From NCBI RefSeq assembly GCF_030700285.1, contig NZ_JAUYZJ010000038.1:1-46009 (forward strand): a stretch of 46,009 nt of DNA. Reading direction: 5' to 3'. This document shows positions 26,128 through 33,799 of this stretch, one piece after another. Made by a program: the position numbers and the translations under genes. This DNA is from Methylobacterium sp. NEAU K (GTDB taxonomy: Bacteria > Pseudomonadota > Alphaproteobacteria > Rhizobiales > Beijerinckiaceae). A model generated the notes under the pieces. That model ran no database searches, was not told the origin of the DNA, and saw only the letters and a list, made by a program, of their open reading frames with translations. Each line of letters begins with the position of its first letter. The first letter of the stretch is position 1.

Positions 26128-26154
26128 GTGCCTGCACGATGGTCGTGCAGGCAC
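26128..26154 (+). terminator. Strong hairpin after the His/Met-rich gene
   Basis: A perfect 12-bp stem (26128-26139 with 26143-26154) with the three-base loop TGG, 14 bases beyond the stop codon. The T run is lacking, yet the position and stability fit a terminator. Confidence 0.65.
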
Positions 26155-26392
26155 GCTCCGGCGCGGGCGACGCGCACGGGCGGGGGCCGCCTTCGCGCGT
26201 GACGGGCCCGCGGCAAGGCGGCGCAGTCCGGCCGCGCATGGCCGTTTGCGCCCTTGAAGGAGGCCGACCGGACCGATTTTCGCAAGCATCACCGGGGACG
26301 TGATAGTGCCGGGCGGATCGGCTTCTGCTACGCCGCGTCCTGTTCTGCGCGTGCCGGGAGCCGGCGCCGCGCCGCGGCGCCACGAGGGATCG

Positions 26393-27289
26393 ATGCTGGG
26401 GTTGGGACGGTTCGGGCATTTCGCCCTGGGATGCCTTGCGGCCCTGCTGGCGGCCGGCGGTCCGGCGCACGCGCAGGCGGCCAAGGCGGTGCCGCCCTTC
26501 GTCTTCACCGGCATCCCCGACCAGGACGAGAGCCGCCTGGTCGAGCGCTTCGGCAAGGTCGCGGCCTATCTCGAGGCCAAGCTCGGCGTGCCGGTGCGGT
26601 ACATCCCGGTGAAGAGCTACCCGGCGGCGGTGACCGCCTTCACCAACGGCCAGGTGCAGCTCGCGTGGTTCGGCGGCTTCACCGGGGTGCAGGCCCGCAA
26701 GGCCGTGCCGGGTTCCCAGGCGATCGCACAGGGCGCCGAGGACGCGGCGTTCAAGACCTACCTCATCGCCAACGCCGCGACCGGGCTGAAGCCCGGCAAG
26801 GATTTTCCGAAGGACAGCGCCGGAAAGACCTTCACGTTCGGCGCCCGGTCCTCGACCTCCGGGCGGCTGATGCCGGAATACTTCATCCGGCAGGCCTTTC
26901 CGGGCCAGAGCCCGGAGCAGGTCTTTTCCCGGGTCGGCTTCTCCGGCGACCACAGCCGCACGATCCAGCTGGTGCAGTCCGGCGCCTTCGCGGTCGGCGC
27001 CGTGGACTATTCGGTCTGGGACCTCGACTCCAAGGCCGGCAAGGTCGACCCGAAGGCGGTCTCGGTGATCTGGGAGAGCCCGACATTCCCGGACTACCAG
27101 TGGACCGTGCGGGGCGACGTGGACCGGACCTACGGGGCCGGCTTCACCGAGAGGCTGAGGGCGGCGCTGACCGGCATCACCGACCCGGCGATCCTGGAGC
27201 CGTTCGGGCGGTCGAAGTTCATCCCGGTCACCAACGCCGCCTACGAGCCCCTGGTCGAGGTCGGCCGGTCCACCGGCCTGCTGGACTGA
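26393..27289 (+). CDS. ABC substrate-binding protein, PhnD-like / putative selenate-binding
   Basis: A 298-residue exported protein of the phosphate/phosphonate-binding class (PhnD-like). The signal peptide spans about residues 1-28 (ending PAHAQA). The mature part begins with VFTGIPDQDESRLVERFGKV and continues with VPVKSYPAAVTAF, QLAWFGGFTGVQARKAVPGS, FTFGARSSTSGRLMPEY, FSGDHSRTIQLVQSGAF and DYQWTVRGDVD. These blocks resemble the NCBI family named putative selenate ABC transporter substrate-binding protein as I remember it, more than true phosphonate binders. AGGGA precedes the ATG. The ATPase and permease genes follow within 30 bases and one base. The link to selenium is strengthened by selC in the same window; phosphonate, phosphite or another oxyanion remains possible. 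Confidence 0.8.
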   Translation: MLGLGRFGHFALGCLAALLAAGGPAHAQAAKAVPPFVFTGIPDQDESRLVERFGKVAAYLEAKLGVPVRYIPVKSYPAAVTAFTNGQVQLAWFGGFTGVQARKAVPGSQAIAQGAEDAAFKTYLIANAATGLKPGKDFPKDSAGKTFTFGARSSTSGRLMPEYFIRQAFPGQSPEQVFSRVGFSGDHSRTIQLVQSGAFAVGAVDYSVWDLDSKAGKVDPKAVSVIWESPTFPDYQWTVRGDVDRTYGAGFTERLRAALTGITDPAILEPFGRSKFIPVTNAAYEPLVEVGRSTGLLD

Positions 27290-27317
27290 CGCGGTGTCGG
27301 GCGCCGGGAGGCTCGGG

Positions 27318-27974
27318 ATGGCGGTCGTCCTCGAGAACGCCTCGGCGGCCTATGGCGGGCGCACGGTCCTGTCGGGCATCGACCTGACCGTGCGGGCGGG
27401 CGAGCGCGTCGCCCTGATGGGCCGCTCGGGGGCCGGCAAGTCGACCCTGATCGGGCTGATCCAGGCCCAGGCGCCCGACCGGGTCGCGCTGGTGCCGCAG
27501 GCCGCCGCCCTGGTGCGCCCGCTCTCGGTGTTCCACAACGTCTATATGGGCCGCCTCGACCGGCACTCGACGCTGCACAACCTGCGGTGTCTGGTCCGCC
27601 CGGCGCGCGCCGACGTCGCCGCCGTCGAGGCCGTCCTCGCCCGGGTCGGCCTGGCGGACAAACTCTGGGCGAAGGCCGGCGAATTGTCCGGCGGCCAGCA
27701 GCAGCGGGTCTCGGTGGCCCGCGCCCTCTACAACGGCCGGCCGATGCTGGTGGGCGACGAACCGGTCTCGGCGCTCGACCGCCAGCAGGGCGCGCGGGTG
27801 CTGGCCGAGATGGCCCGCAGCCACGAGACCCTGATCCTGGCCCTCCACGACGTGACCCTGGCGCTGGCGCACACCGACCGGATCGTGGTGCTGAAGGCCG
27901 GGCGGATCGTCCTCGACGCGCCGGCCGAGACCCTGGATCCGGCGCGCCTGAGCCCCTACTACGAGGCCGCCTGA
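27318..27974 (+). CDS. ABC transporter ATPase (PhnC-like, putative selenate importer)
   Basis: A 218-residue ATPase with Walker A GRSGAGKST near residue 35, signature LSGGQQQRVSVARAL near 125, Walker B PMLVGDEPVSALD and an H-loop in LALHDVTLAL. It is shorter than typical PhnC (about 250). The ATG at 27318 follows GGGAGG; a GTG at 27294 would add eight residues. The stop overlaps the permease ATG by one base (TGATG). It powers import of the ligand bound by the preceding product. Confidence 0.85.
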   Translation: MAVVLENASAAYGGRTVLSGIDLTVRAGERVALMGRSGAGKSTLIGLIQAQAPDRVALVPQAAALVRPLSVFHNVYMGRLDRHSTLHNLRCLVRPARADVAAVEAVLARVGLADKLWAKAGELSGGQQQRVSVARALYNGRPMLVGDEPVSALDRQQGARVLAEMARSHETLILALHDVTLALAHTDRIVVLKAGRIVLDAPAETLDPARLSPYYEAA

Positions 27975-29512
27975 TGCGGCTCACCCTTCCGAGGCCCGGC
28001 TATGCCGCGGTGAGCCGCTGGTTCCTGGCGGCGGCGCTCGCCGGCCTGCTCGTCGCGGACCTGCACGTCACCACGCTGCATCCCTGGGCCGACCTCGCGC
28101 GCCTGCTCGGCGGCCTGATCAGGCCCGACATCCTCGCGGTCGAGGGCTGGAGCGTGGTCTACACTCTGGCCTTCGCGGTGCTGGGGGTCGGGCTCGGGGC
28201 CGGAGCGGGTCTGCTGCTGGCGATCCCGTTCGCGCGCGCGCGCCCTGTCCGGCTTGCCTGCGCGGGCCTTCGCGCCGTGCACGAGCTGTTCTGGGCGCTG
28301 CTGCTGATGCAGGTGTTCGGCCTCTCGGCCGCCACCGGCGTGCTCGCCATCGCGCTGCCCTACGCGGGCATCTGCGCCAAGGTCTATGCCGAGATCATCG
28401 AGGAGGCCGATCTCGCGGCGGTCCGGGTGCTGCCCGCCGGCACCGGTGCCGTCTCGGCCTTCCTATACGCGCGCCTGCCCGAGGTCGCCGGGCGGATCCG
28501 CGACTACACCCTCTACCGTCTCGAATGCAGCCTGCGCTCCAGCCTGGTCCTCGGCTTCATCGGCCTGCCGACCATGGGCTTCTACCTCGAATCCGCCTTC
28601 CGCCAGGGCCGCTACGCCGAGGCCGGCGCGCTGCTCCTGGTGTTCTACGCGCTGATCGGCACCCGCCGGCTCTGGGTGCGCGGCTGGACCGTGCCGGTCC
28701 TCCTCGCCGGCGCGACGCTGGCGCTGCCGCCCGCCATCGGCAACGCGGCGATCGGGGCGAGCCTCGTGCGCTTCCTCGGTCACGACATCGTGCCGGCGCC
28801 CCTGCGCGGCGCGGCGCTGGCGGATCCGGAGACCTGGGCGCGGCTCTGGTCCTGGCTGCGCCCGATCCTCACCGAGCAGATCCTGCCCGGCACGGTCCAG
28901 ACCCTGATCCTGGCGCAGATCGCGCTCGCGGCCACCGCCCTCGGAGCGCTGGTGCTGTTCCCGCTCACCACCCGGCGCTTCGCCGGGCCGCTCGGACGCC
29001 CCCTCGGGCGGGTGCTCCTCGTGGTGGTGCGCTCGACGCCGGAATACATGCTGGCCTATCTCTGCCTGCAGCTTCTCGGCCCCTCGATGCTGCCGGCGAT
29101 CATCGCGCTCACGCTGCACAATGCCGGGATCATCGGCTACCTGATGGGCCGGCACGCCGACGCGCTCCCGTACCGGGCCGACGCGCCGACCGGCCTCAAT
29201 CTCTACGCCTACGAGACCGTGCCGCGCCTCTACGGGCAGTTCCTGGCCTACCTGCTCTACCGCTGGGAGCTGATCCTGCGGGAGAGCGCGATCTTCGGCA
29301 TCCTGGGCGTCACGACGCTGGGCTTCTACGTCGACGCCGCGATCTCGGAGCTGCGCCTCGACGTGGCCGTGGTGCTGATCGCCGCCACCGCCGTCGTGAC
29401 CGTGGCGGTCGACGGGCTCTCGCGGGGCCTGCGCCGGTCCCTGCGCATCGACGCGCTGCCGACCCGCCTCTCCGGGCCGGCCATGCACGCCGCCGCGCCC
29501 GACCCCGCCTGA
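27974..29512 (+). CDS. ABC transporter permease with two fused PhnE-type domains
   Basis: A 512-residue membrane protein consisting of two tandem permease units (about 1-260 and 300-495). Each has a long hydrophobic region and an EAA-type loop: PEVAGRIRDYTLYRLECSLRSS followed by VLGFIGLPTMGF in the first, and PRLYGQFLAYLLYRWELILRES followed by IFGILGVTTLGFY in the second. In ordinary phosphonate systems PhnE is a homodimer of single units; here both halves of the channel are on one chain. This duplication is, from memory, usual for the putative selenate transporters. The gene ends ten bases before the end of the convergent TonB receptor gene. Confidence 0.85.
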   Translation: MRLTLPRPGYAAVSRWFLAAALAGLLVADLHVTTLHPWADLARLLGGLIRPDILAVEGWSVVYTLAFAVLGVGLGAGAGLLLAIPFARARPVRLACAGLRAVHELFWALLLMQVFGLSAATGVLAIALPYAGICAKVYAEIIEEADLAAVRVLPAGTGAVSAFLYARLPEVAGRIRDYTLYRLECSLRSSLVLGFIGLPTMGFYLESAFRQGRYAEAGALLLVFYALIGTRRLWVRGWTVPVLLAGATLALPPAIGNAAIGASLVRFLGHDIVPAPLRGAALADPETWARLWSWLRPILTEQILPGTVQTLILAQIALAATALGALVLFPLTTRRFAGPLGRPLGRVLLVVVRSTPEYMLAYLCLQLLGPSMLPAIIALTLHNAGIIGYLMGRHADALPYRADAPTGLNLYAYETVPRLYGQFLAYLLYRWELILRESAIFGILGVTTLGFYVDAAISELRLDVAVVLIAATAVVTVAVDGLSRGLRRSLRIDALPTRLSGPAMHAAAPDPA

Positions 29513-29522
29513 CCGACGCGCC

Positions 29523-31736
29523 TCACCACCTGTAGCTCAGGCTCGCCAGGACCCGCCGCGCCTCGCCGTAGAAGCAAGAGTTGAACGCCTGGCAGGACGA
29601 GACGTAGCGCCGGTCGCCGATGTTCGTCGCGTTGACCTGCAGGCGCCAGCGATCCCAGTTGTAATGCACCTGCGCGTCGAACAGCACGGAGTCCGGCACC
29701 CGGTACAGGTTGGCGGCGTCGGCGAACGAGCGCCCGACATAGCGTACGCCGCCGCCGAAGCCGAAGCCGCGTAGGGCGCCCGTCGGGATGGTGTAGTCGG
29801 CGAACAGGTTGGCGAAGTTCTCCGGGATGTTGACCGGGACCTTGCCGATCGCGTCGGCCGTGCCGCGCTCGTTGGTCAGCCCGTAGATCGTGTAGGAGGC
29901 GGCCACGTTGAGGCCCTCGGCGAGGCTCGCCACGAGCTGCGCCTCGAAGCCGGTGGAGCGCACCTCGCCGAGCTGGGCCTGGAACAGGGTGTTGGCCGGG
30001 TTGGCGGTCAGCACGTTCTGCCGGTGGATGTCGAAGCCCGCGAGCGTGAGGAAGTAGCCCTGGCCCGGCGGCTCGAACTTGACGCCGCCCTCCACCTGCC
30101 GGCCCGTCTCGGGCCTGAAGGTCTGGTTGTTGATGTCGCTGCCGATCAGCGGCTGGAACGAGGTCGAGTAGCTGACATAGGGAGCGAGCCCGTTGTCGAA
30201 GTTGTAGATCAGCGCCGTGCGGTAGGTGGTGCCGGTGTCGCTGCGCCCGTTGCTGTTGGCGGGCGTCAGCCGGTCGCGGACGCGGTTGTCGGCGAAGTCC
30301 TGGCGGCCGCCGAGCAGCAGGGTGAGCCGGTCGGTGATCTTGATCTGGTCCTGGAGATAGAGGCCGAGCTGCTGGAAGCTGTCGGCGTTGACGAGGTAGG
30401 GTGTCGGGATGCCCGCCGGGCCACCGTAGACCGGCGCGACGATGCTGAGGTCGTTGGCCGGGAACAGCGACGCCTGATTGTCGTGCAGCTGATAGTTCTT
30501 GTAGTCGAGGCCCATCAGCACATCGTGGCGGAAGAAGCCGTCGGAGAACCGGGCCTCGCCCTGGTTGTCGACCTGGAACAGGTTGACCTTGGCGCTGTCG
30601 CGGAACTGGTAGCGCGCGAGCCGGGTCTGGGCGGCGTCGCTGTAGCCGAGCTGGCCGATATCGGAGTTCTGGTCGCTCTGATTGAAGGCGTAGCGCAGGT
30701 TCTGCCGGACCGCGAACGTATCGTCGAAGACGTGCTCGAACTCGTAGCCGAGGGACGCCTGGTCGCGCTGGAAGGTGTTGAAGCCGGCATCGCCGACGTT
30801 GAGCGCGCGCGGGATGCGCAGGCCCGAGAGGTTGGGCCGCACGGTGCCGAGATAGGGCAGGAAGTTCGCGGTCACCGCCGTGGTGTCGTGCTGGAAGCTC
30901 GCCAAGACGGTGATCTTGGTCGACCCGTCGGGCTTATAGGTCAGGGCCGGGGCGATGGAGTAGCTGTTGTCCGGCGCGCCATCGACCTGCGTTCCGCCCT
31001 GGCGGCCATAGCCCGTCAGCCGATAGAACCAGTGGCCGTCCTGATCGGCCGGGCCGCCGAGGTCGAAGGCGGCGTATGCTTGGCCGAACGAGCCGCCGCC
31101 GACCTCGACGGAGCCGAACGGGTCCTGCGTCGGACGCTTGCTGATCGTGTTGACGATGCCGCCCGGCGAGCCGGCCCCGAACAGGACCGAGGCGGGCCCG
31201 CGCAGGATCTCGATGCGCTCCAGCCCGAACGCGTTGGTCCTGAAGTAGCCGAAGCCGTAGTTCAGGAGCTGCAGCCCGTCCCGGTAGACGCCGTAATCGC
31301 TCACCACGAAGCCGCGCAGGGTGAGGTAGTCGATGCGCGTGTCCGCCCCGAAGGTGCCCGCGTAGGCACCGGCCACGTATTGCGTCGCCTGGGTCAGGGT
31401 CTGGGCGTTCTGGGCGTCGATCTGCTGGCGCCCGATGACCGTGATCGATTGCGGCGTCTCGATCAGCCGGGTGTTGGTCTTGGTGGCGGTGGCCGAGCGC
31501 GTCGCCACGTAGCCGTCGACCGGGCCGGTCGGGCTCTCCGCCGCGCGCGCGGCCGCGCCGGGCCGCGCCGCCTGGACCGGGCCGCCGCCGCGGCTCTCCA
31601 CGCTGATCTCGTCGAGCTGCACGCTGCCTTCGGCGGGCGGGGCGGCGACACTCGGGGCGACCTGCGCCAGCACGGCGAGGGACGCCCCGGCGAGGCGGGC
31701 GCGCAGGGCGCCGGGACGGGGGTGAGCGACTCTCAT
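29523..31736 (-). CDS. TonB-dependent siderophore receptor
   Basis: A 737-residue outer-membrane receptor. It has a signal peptide (about 1-30, ASLAVLAQVAPSVAA), a TonB-box-like stretch, a plug domain (IETPQSITVIGRQQIDAQNA, YLTLRGF, GLERIEILRGPASVLFGAGSPGGIVN) and a 22-strand barrel ending LASLSYRW. The plug motifs are those of the FpvA/FhuA-type ferric hydroxamate or mixed siderophore receptors. The ligand cannot be told from sequence. The ATG at 31736 with AGGG upstream is favoured over 31772. No exbB, exbD or tonB lies nearby. A partial Irr-type box lies about 90-110 bases upstream. The gene is convergent with, and nearly touches, the preceding ABC permease gene. Confidence 0.92.
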   Translation of the reverse strand: MRVAHPRPGALRARLAGASLAVLAQVAPSVAAPPAEGSVQLDEISVESRGGGPVQAARPGAAARAAESPTGPVDGYVATRSATATKTNTRLIETPQSITVIGRQQIDAQNAQTLTQATQYVAGAYAGTFGADTRIDYLTLRGFVVSDYGVYRDGLQLLNYGFGYFRTNAFGLERIEILRGPASVLFGAGSPGGIVNTISKRPTQDPFGSVEVGGGSFGQAYAAFDLGGPADQDGHWFYRLTGYGRQGGTQVDGAPDNSYSIAPALTYKPDGSTKITVLASFQHDTTAVTANFLPYLGTVRPNLSGLRIPRALNVGDAGFNTFQRDQASLGYEFEHVFDDTFAVRQNLRYAFNQSDQNSDIGQLGYSDAAQTRLARYQFRDSAKVNLFQVDNQGEARFSDGFFRHDVLMGLDYKNYQLHDNQASLFPANDLSIVAPVYGGPAGIPTPYLVNADSFQQLGLYLQDQIKITDRLTLLLGGRQDFADNRVRDRLTPANSNGRSDTGTTYRTALIYNFDNGLAPYVSYSTSFQPLIGSDINNQTFRPETGRQVEGGVKFEPPGQGYFLTLAGFDIHRQNVLTANPANTLFQAQLGEVRSTGFEAQLVASLAEGLNVAASYTIYGLTNERGTADAIGKVPVNIPENFANLFADYTIPTGALRGFGFGGGVRYVGRSFADAANLYRVPDSVLFDAQVHYNWDRWRLQVNATNIGDRRYVSSCQAFNSCFYGEARRVLASLSYRW

Positions 31737-32057
31737 CTGACGTGGCCCTTCCGATCTGGCCCTGTGCGACACCGCGGGCAGCCGACCGCGTTCGCCGGAA
31801 TCGCTCCCGGCGTGGCTGATGGGCTCTTTAGAATGGTGATAAACTACTGTTTTTATTGATCTTTCTGTCGCCCGCAGTACGGACGGACGGGCTCAGCCGC
31901 AAGCGGGCCTCGCGCGGAAGGCGATGGTTGTTGCGGTTTCGACACGTGTGGGTGGGAGCGCCCGCAGGCGTCCCGGCGGGCGCAGCCGGGCAGGAACCCG
32001 CGCGGCACGGCCCCGCGGATCGGCGCGGATCTCCGTGGGCGGCGCGGCCGGGCCGGG
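31737..32057. other. Intergenic region upstream of the TonB receptor
   Basis: These 321 bases hold no gene. The part near 31820-31870 is unusually AT-rich for this genome and must carry the receptor promoter on the minus strand. The rest is the 3' flank of the esterase gene. Confidence 0.5.
31827..31843 (-). promoter_or_regulatory. Possible iron-control (ICE/Irr-like) box
   Basis: The plus strand reads TTTAGAA-TGG-TGATAAA. The consensus for Irr boxes in Rhizobiales is TTTAGAA-N3-TTCTAAA; the left half is exact and the right half agrees at five of seven bases. The setting, upstream of a siderophore receptor in an AT-rich island, fits iron regulation. The match is partial and unproven. Confidence 0.4.
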
Positions 32058-33293
32058 CTACTTCACGCGGCTGGCGAGCCAGGCGGCGAGGGCATCCGCC
32101 ACGGCGTCGCTGTTGGCTTCCAGCATCATCATGTGGCCGTTGCCGCGCAGGCCCTGGTCGGCCAGCCGGATCACGTCGGGCCTGGCGCCGGCCTGGGCCA
32201 GGAAGGCCACCGTGCAATCGTCGTAGGTGGCGTGGAACGAGGCCTCGGCGGTCACCACCACGGCCGGCACCTTGGCGAGGTTCGGCAGGGTCCGGGCGGG
32301 ATCGGCCTGCAGCCAGCAGCGGATATGGCCGTCCGCCGCCTTGGCCTGCTGCACCACCGCCAGGTCCTCCGGCGCCTTGACCGGCGGGTCGAAGGTCAGC
32401 GGCATGCGGGTCAGGCCGTAGGCGCGGGCGCGCCCGTCCCCGGACTTCTCCCAGAACTCCTTGCCGCCGCGGAACTGCACGTCGAAGAAGGGCGGCCCGT
32501 TCGGCTCCACGGTGACATGGGCCTTCACGAGGTCGGGCCTTGCATCCGAGACCGCCCAGCCGAACAGGGCCGACTGGCCGTGGGTGATCAGGATCGCCGG
32601 GCCGATCTTCTCGAGGAGCGCCACCAGGGCCGGGTCGACCAGCTCCTCGGTCTGCTGGCCGTTGGCCAGGAACGGGACCTGACTGGCGAAGAACTGGTCG
32701 AAGCCGGGGTTGCCCTGCACGCCGGCGCCCCCCGGCCAGCGCGTGTGGAGCTTGGCCTGCGGGAACAGGTCGTAGACCTCCGGCGCCGTGTAGGTCTTCT
32801 CGAGGCTGCGCGTGCCGAGCCGGTCGTAGGGGCCGTAGACCTCCGGGTTGGTGCCCGAGCGCCCGCGCCCGACCTGATCGACGACGTAGACCCGATAGCC
32901 CTTCTCGACGAAGCGCTGCACCCAGCCCGGCCGGCCGTCGGCGGTGGCCAGGAAGTTCACGCCGGTCTGGGCCAGGCCGTGCACCATCACGACCGGGTAG
33001 GGCTGCGTGATCCGGACCGGCGCGCGCGACTGCACGAACATCTGGCCGACCATCACGGTCTTGTCGCCGAGCTTCTGGTAGCGGCCGCCGATGTAGAAGT
33101 AGCCGGCCCGGGTGACCGGCTCGGATGCGCCCGTCGCAGGAGCCGACGCAGGAGACGACGCAGGAGCCGACCCCTGGCCCGGCGGTTGGGGCGGCGCCCC
33201 CTCCTGGGCTCCTGCCGGTGCCGCGGCCATGATCGCTCCGTGAGCGGCGAGCAGCGCCGCCAGAGCGCCGTTCGCGATGCCTCTGACGGCCAT
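32058..33293 (-). CDS. Secreted alpha/beta-hydrolase (esterase 713-like)
   Basis: A 411-residue exported hydrolase. The signal peptide (1-29, ending PAGAQ) is followed by a Pro/Ala/Ser linker made of short repeats (33-58). The catalytic domain starts GYFYIGGRYQKLGDKTVMVGQM, with the oxyanion segment VVMVHGLAQTG, then GYRVYVVDQVGRGRS and the nucleophile segment ILITHGQSALFGW. The general pattern resembles bacterial esterase 713. The nucleophile elbow reads HGQSAL, lacking the second Gly of Gly-x-Ser-x-Gly. The acid is uncertain; the likely catalytic His lies in GNGHMMMLEANSD. GGGAGGGA precedes the ATG. The substrate is unknown; a periplasmic or extracellular ester is likely. Confidence 0.8.
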   Translation of the reverse strand: MAVRGIANGALAALLAAHGAIMAAAPAGAQEGAPPQPPGQGSAPASSPASAPATGASEPVTRAGYFYIGGRYQKLGDKTVMVGQMFVQSRAPVRITQPYPVVMVHGLAQTGVNFLATADGRPGWVQRFVEKGYRVYVVDQVGRGRSGTNPEVYGPYDRLGTRSLEKTYTAPEVYDLFPQAKLHTRWPGGAGVQGNPGFDQFFASQVPFLANGQQTEELVDPALVALLEKIGPAILITHGQSALFGWAVSDARPDLVKAHVTVEPNGPPFFDVQFRGGKEFWEKSGDGRARAYGLTRMPLTFDPPVKAPEDLAVVQQAKAADGHIRCWLQADPARTLPNLAKVPAVVVTAEASFHATYDDCTVAFLAQAGARPDVIRLADQGLRGNGHMMMLEANSDAVADALAAWLASRVK

Positions 33294-33591
33294 GCGGTCC
33301 CTCCCCGGACGCGCCCCGCATCCGTGCCGGGCTTATTGCGGGAAACGGAGCCTTCGGCCAGCCTCCAACGGGGCCCGCGAAAGGTCCCGTTCCGCGCCGC
33401 GCGCTCGGCCGGGACGGAGGCGCGGCGCGAGAGGCCGGTGCCCCAGCCCGAACCCAGGCGCATGCCAGGCTCCATCACCGCGACGCTGGTGAAGCCGCGG
33501 CCGCGTGCCCACCTGGAGACCTTGCAGACGCCGCCCGCGGCGCCCCCCGCCCAGGCCGCCCGCGGCGGGACGAACGAAGGACTCCAAGCCC

Positions 33592-33765
33592 GTGGATCCC
33601 GCAACCGCCAAGACCCTGGTCTCCGCCGCTCTCGTCGCCTCCATCGCCCTGTTCAGCCTCGTGTCGGTCCAGGCGCTCCTCGCCCAGGTCGCGGCCGATC
33701 TCCGCGGCGCGAAGGCGGTGCGCGTGCCTGTGCGCGCGCACCGGCGGGCCCCCCCGCGGGGCTGA
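33592..33765 (+). CDS. Small single-helix membrane protein
   Basis: A 57-residue protein from a GTG start, with one strong hydrophobic helix (KTLVSAALVASIALFSLVSVQALL, about residues 6-29) and a basic, Arg-rich tail that would stay in the cytosol. GAAGG precedes the start at slightly long spacing. It is divergent from the esterase gene and convergent with the acyl-CoA ligase gene. No family recognised; the clear hydrophobic helix and codon pattern favour a real gene, but it could be spurious. Confidence 0.45.
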   Translation: MDPATAKTLVSAALVASIALFSLVSVQALLAQVAADLRGAKAVRVPVRAHRRAPPRG

Positions 33766-33799
33766 GCCGGACGCGCGGGCCCCTCGCCCCGGTCCCGGC

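Noticed and set aside
33053..33604. Minus-strand frame upstream of the esterase
   Set aside because: It overlaps the signal peptide region of the esterase in another frame and has low-complexity Arg-rich content only.
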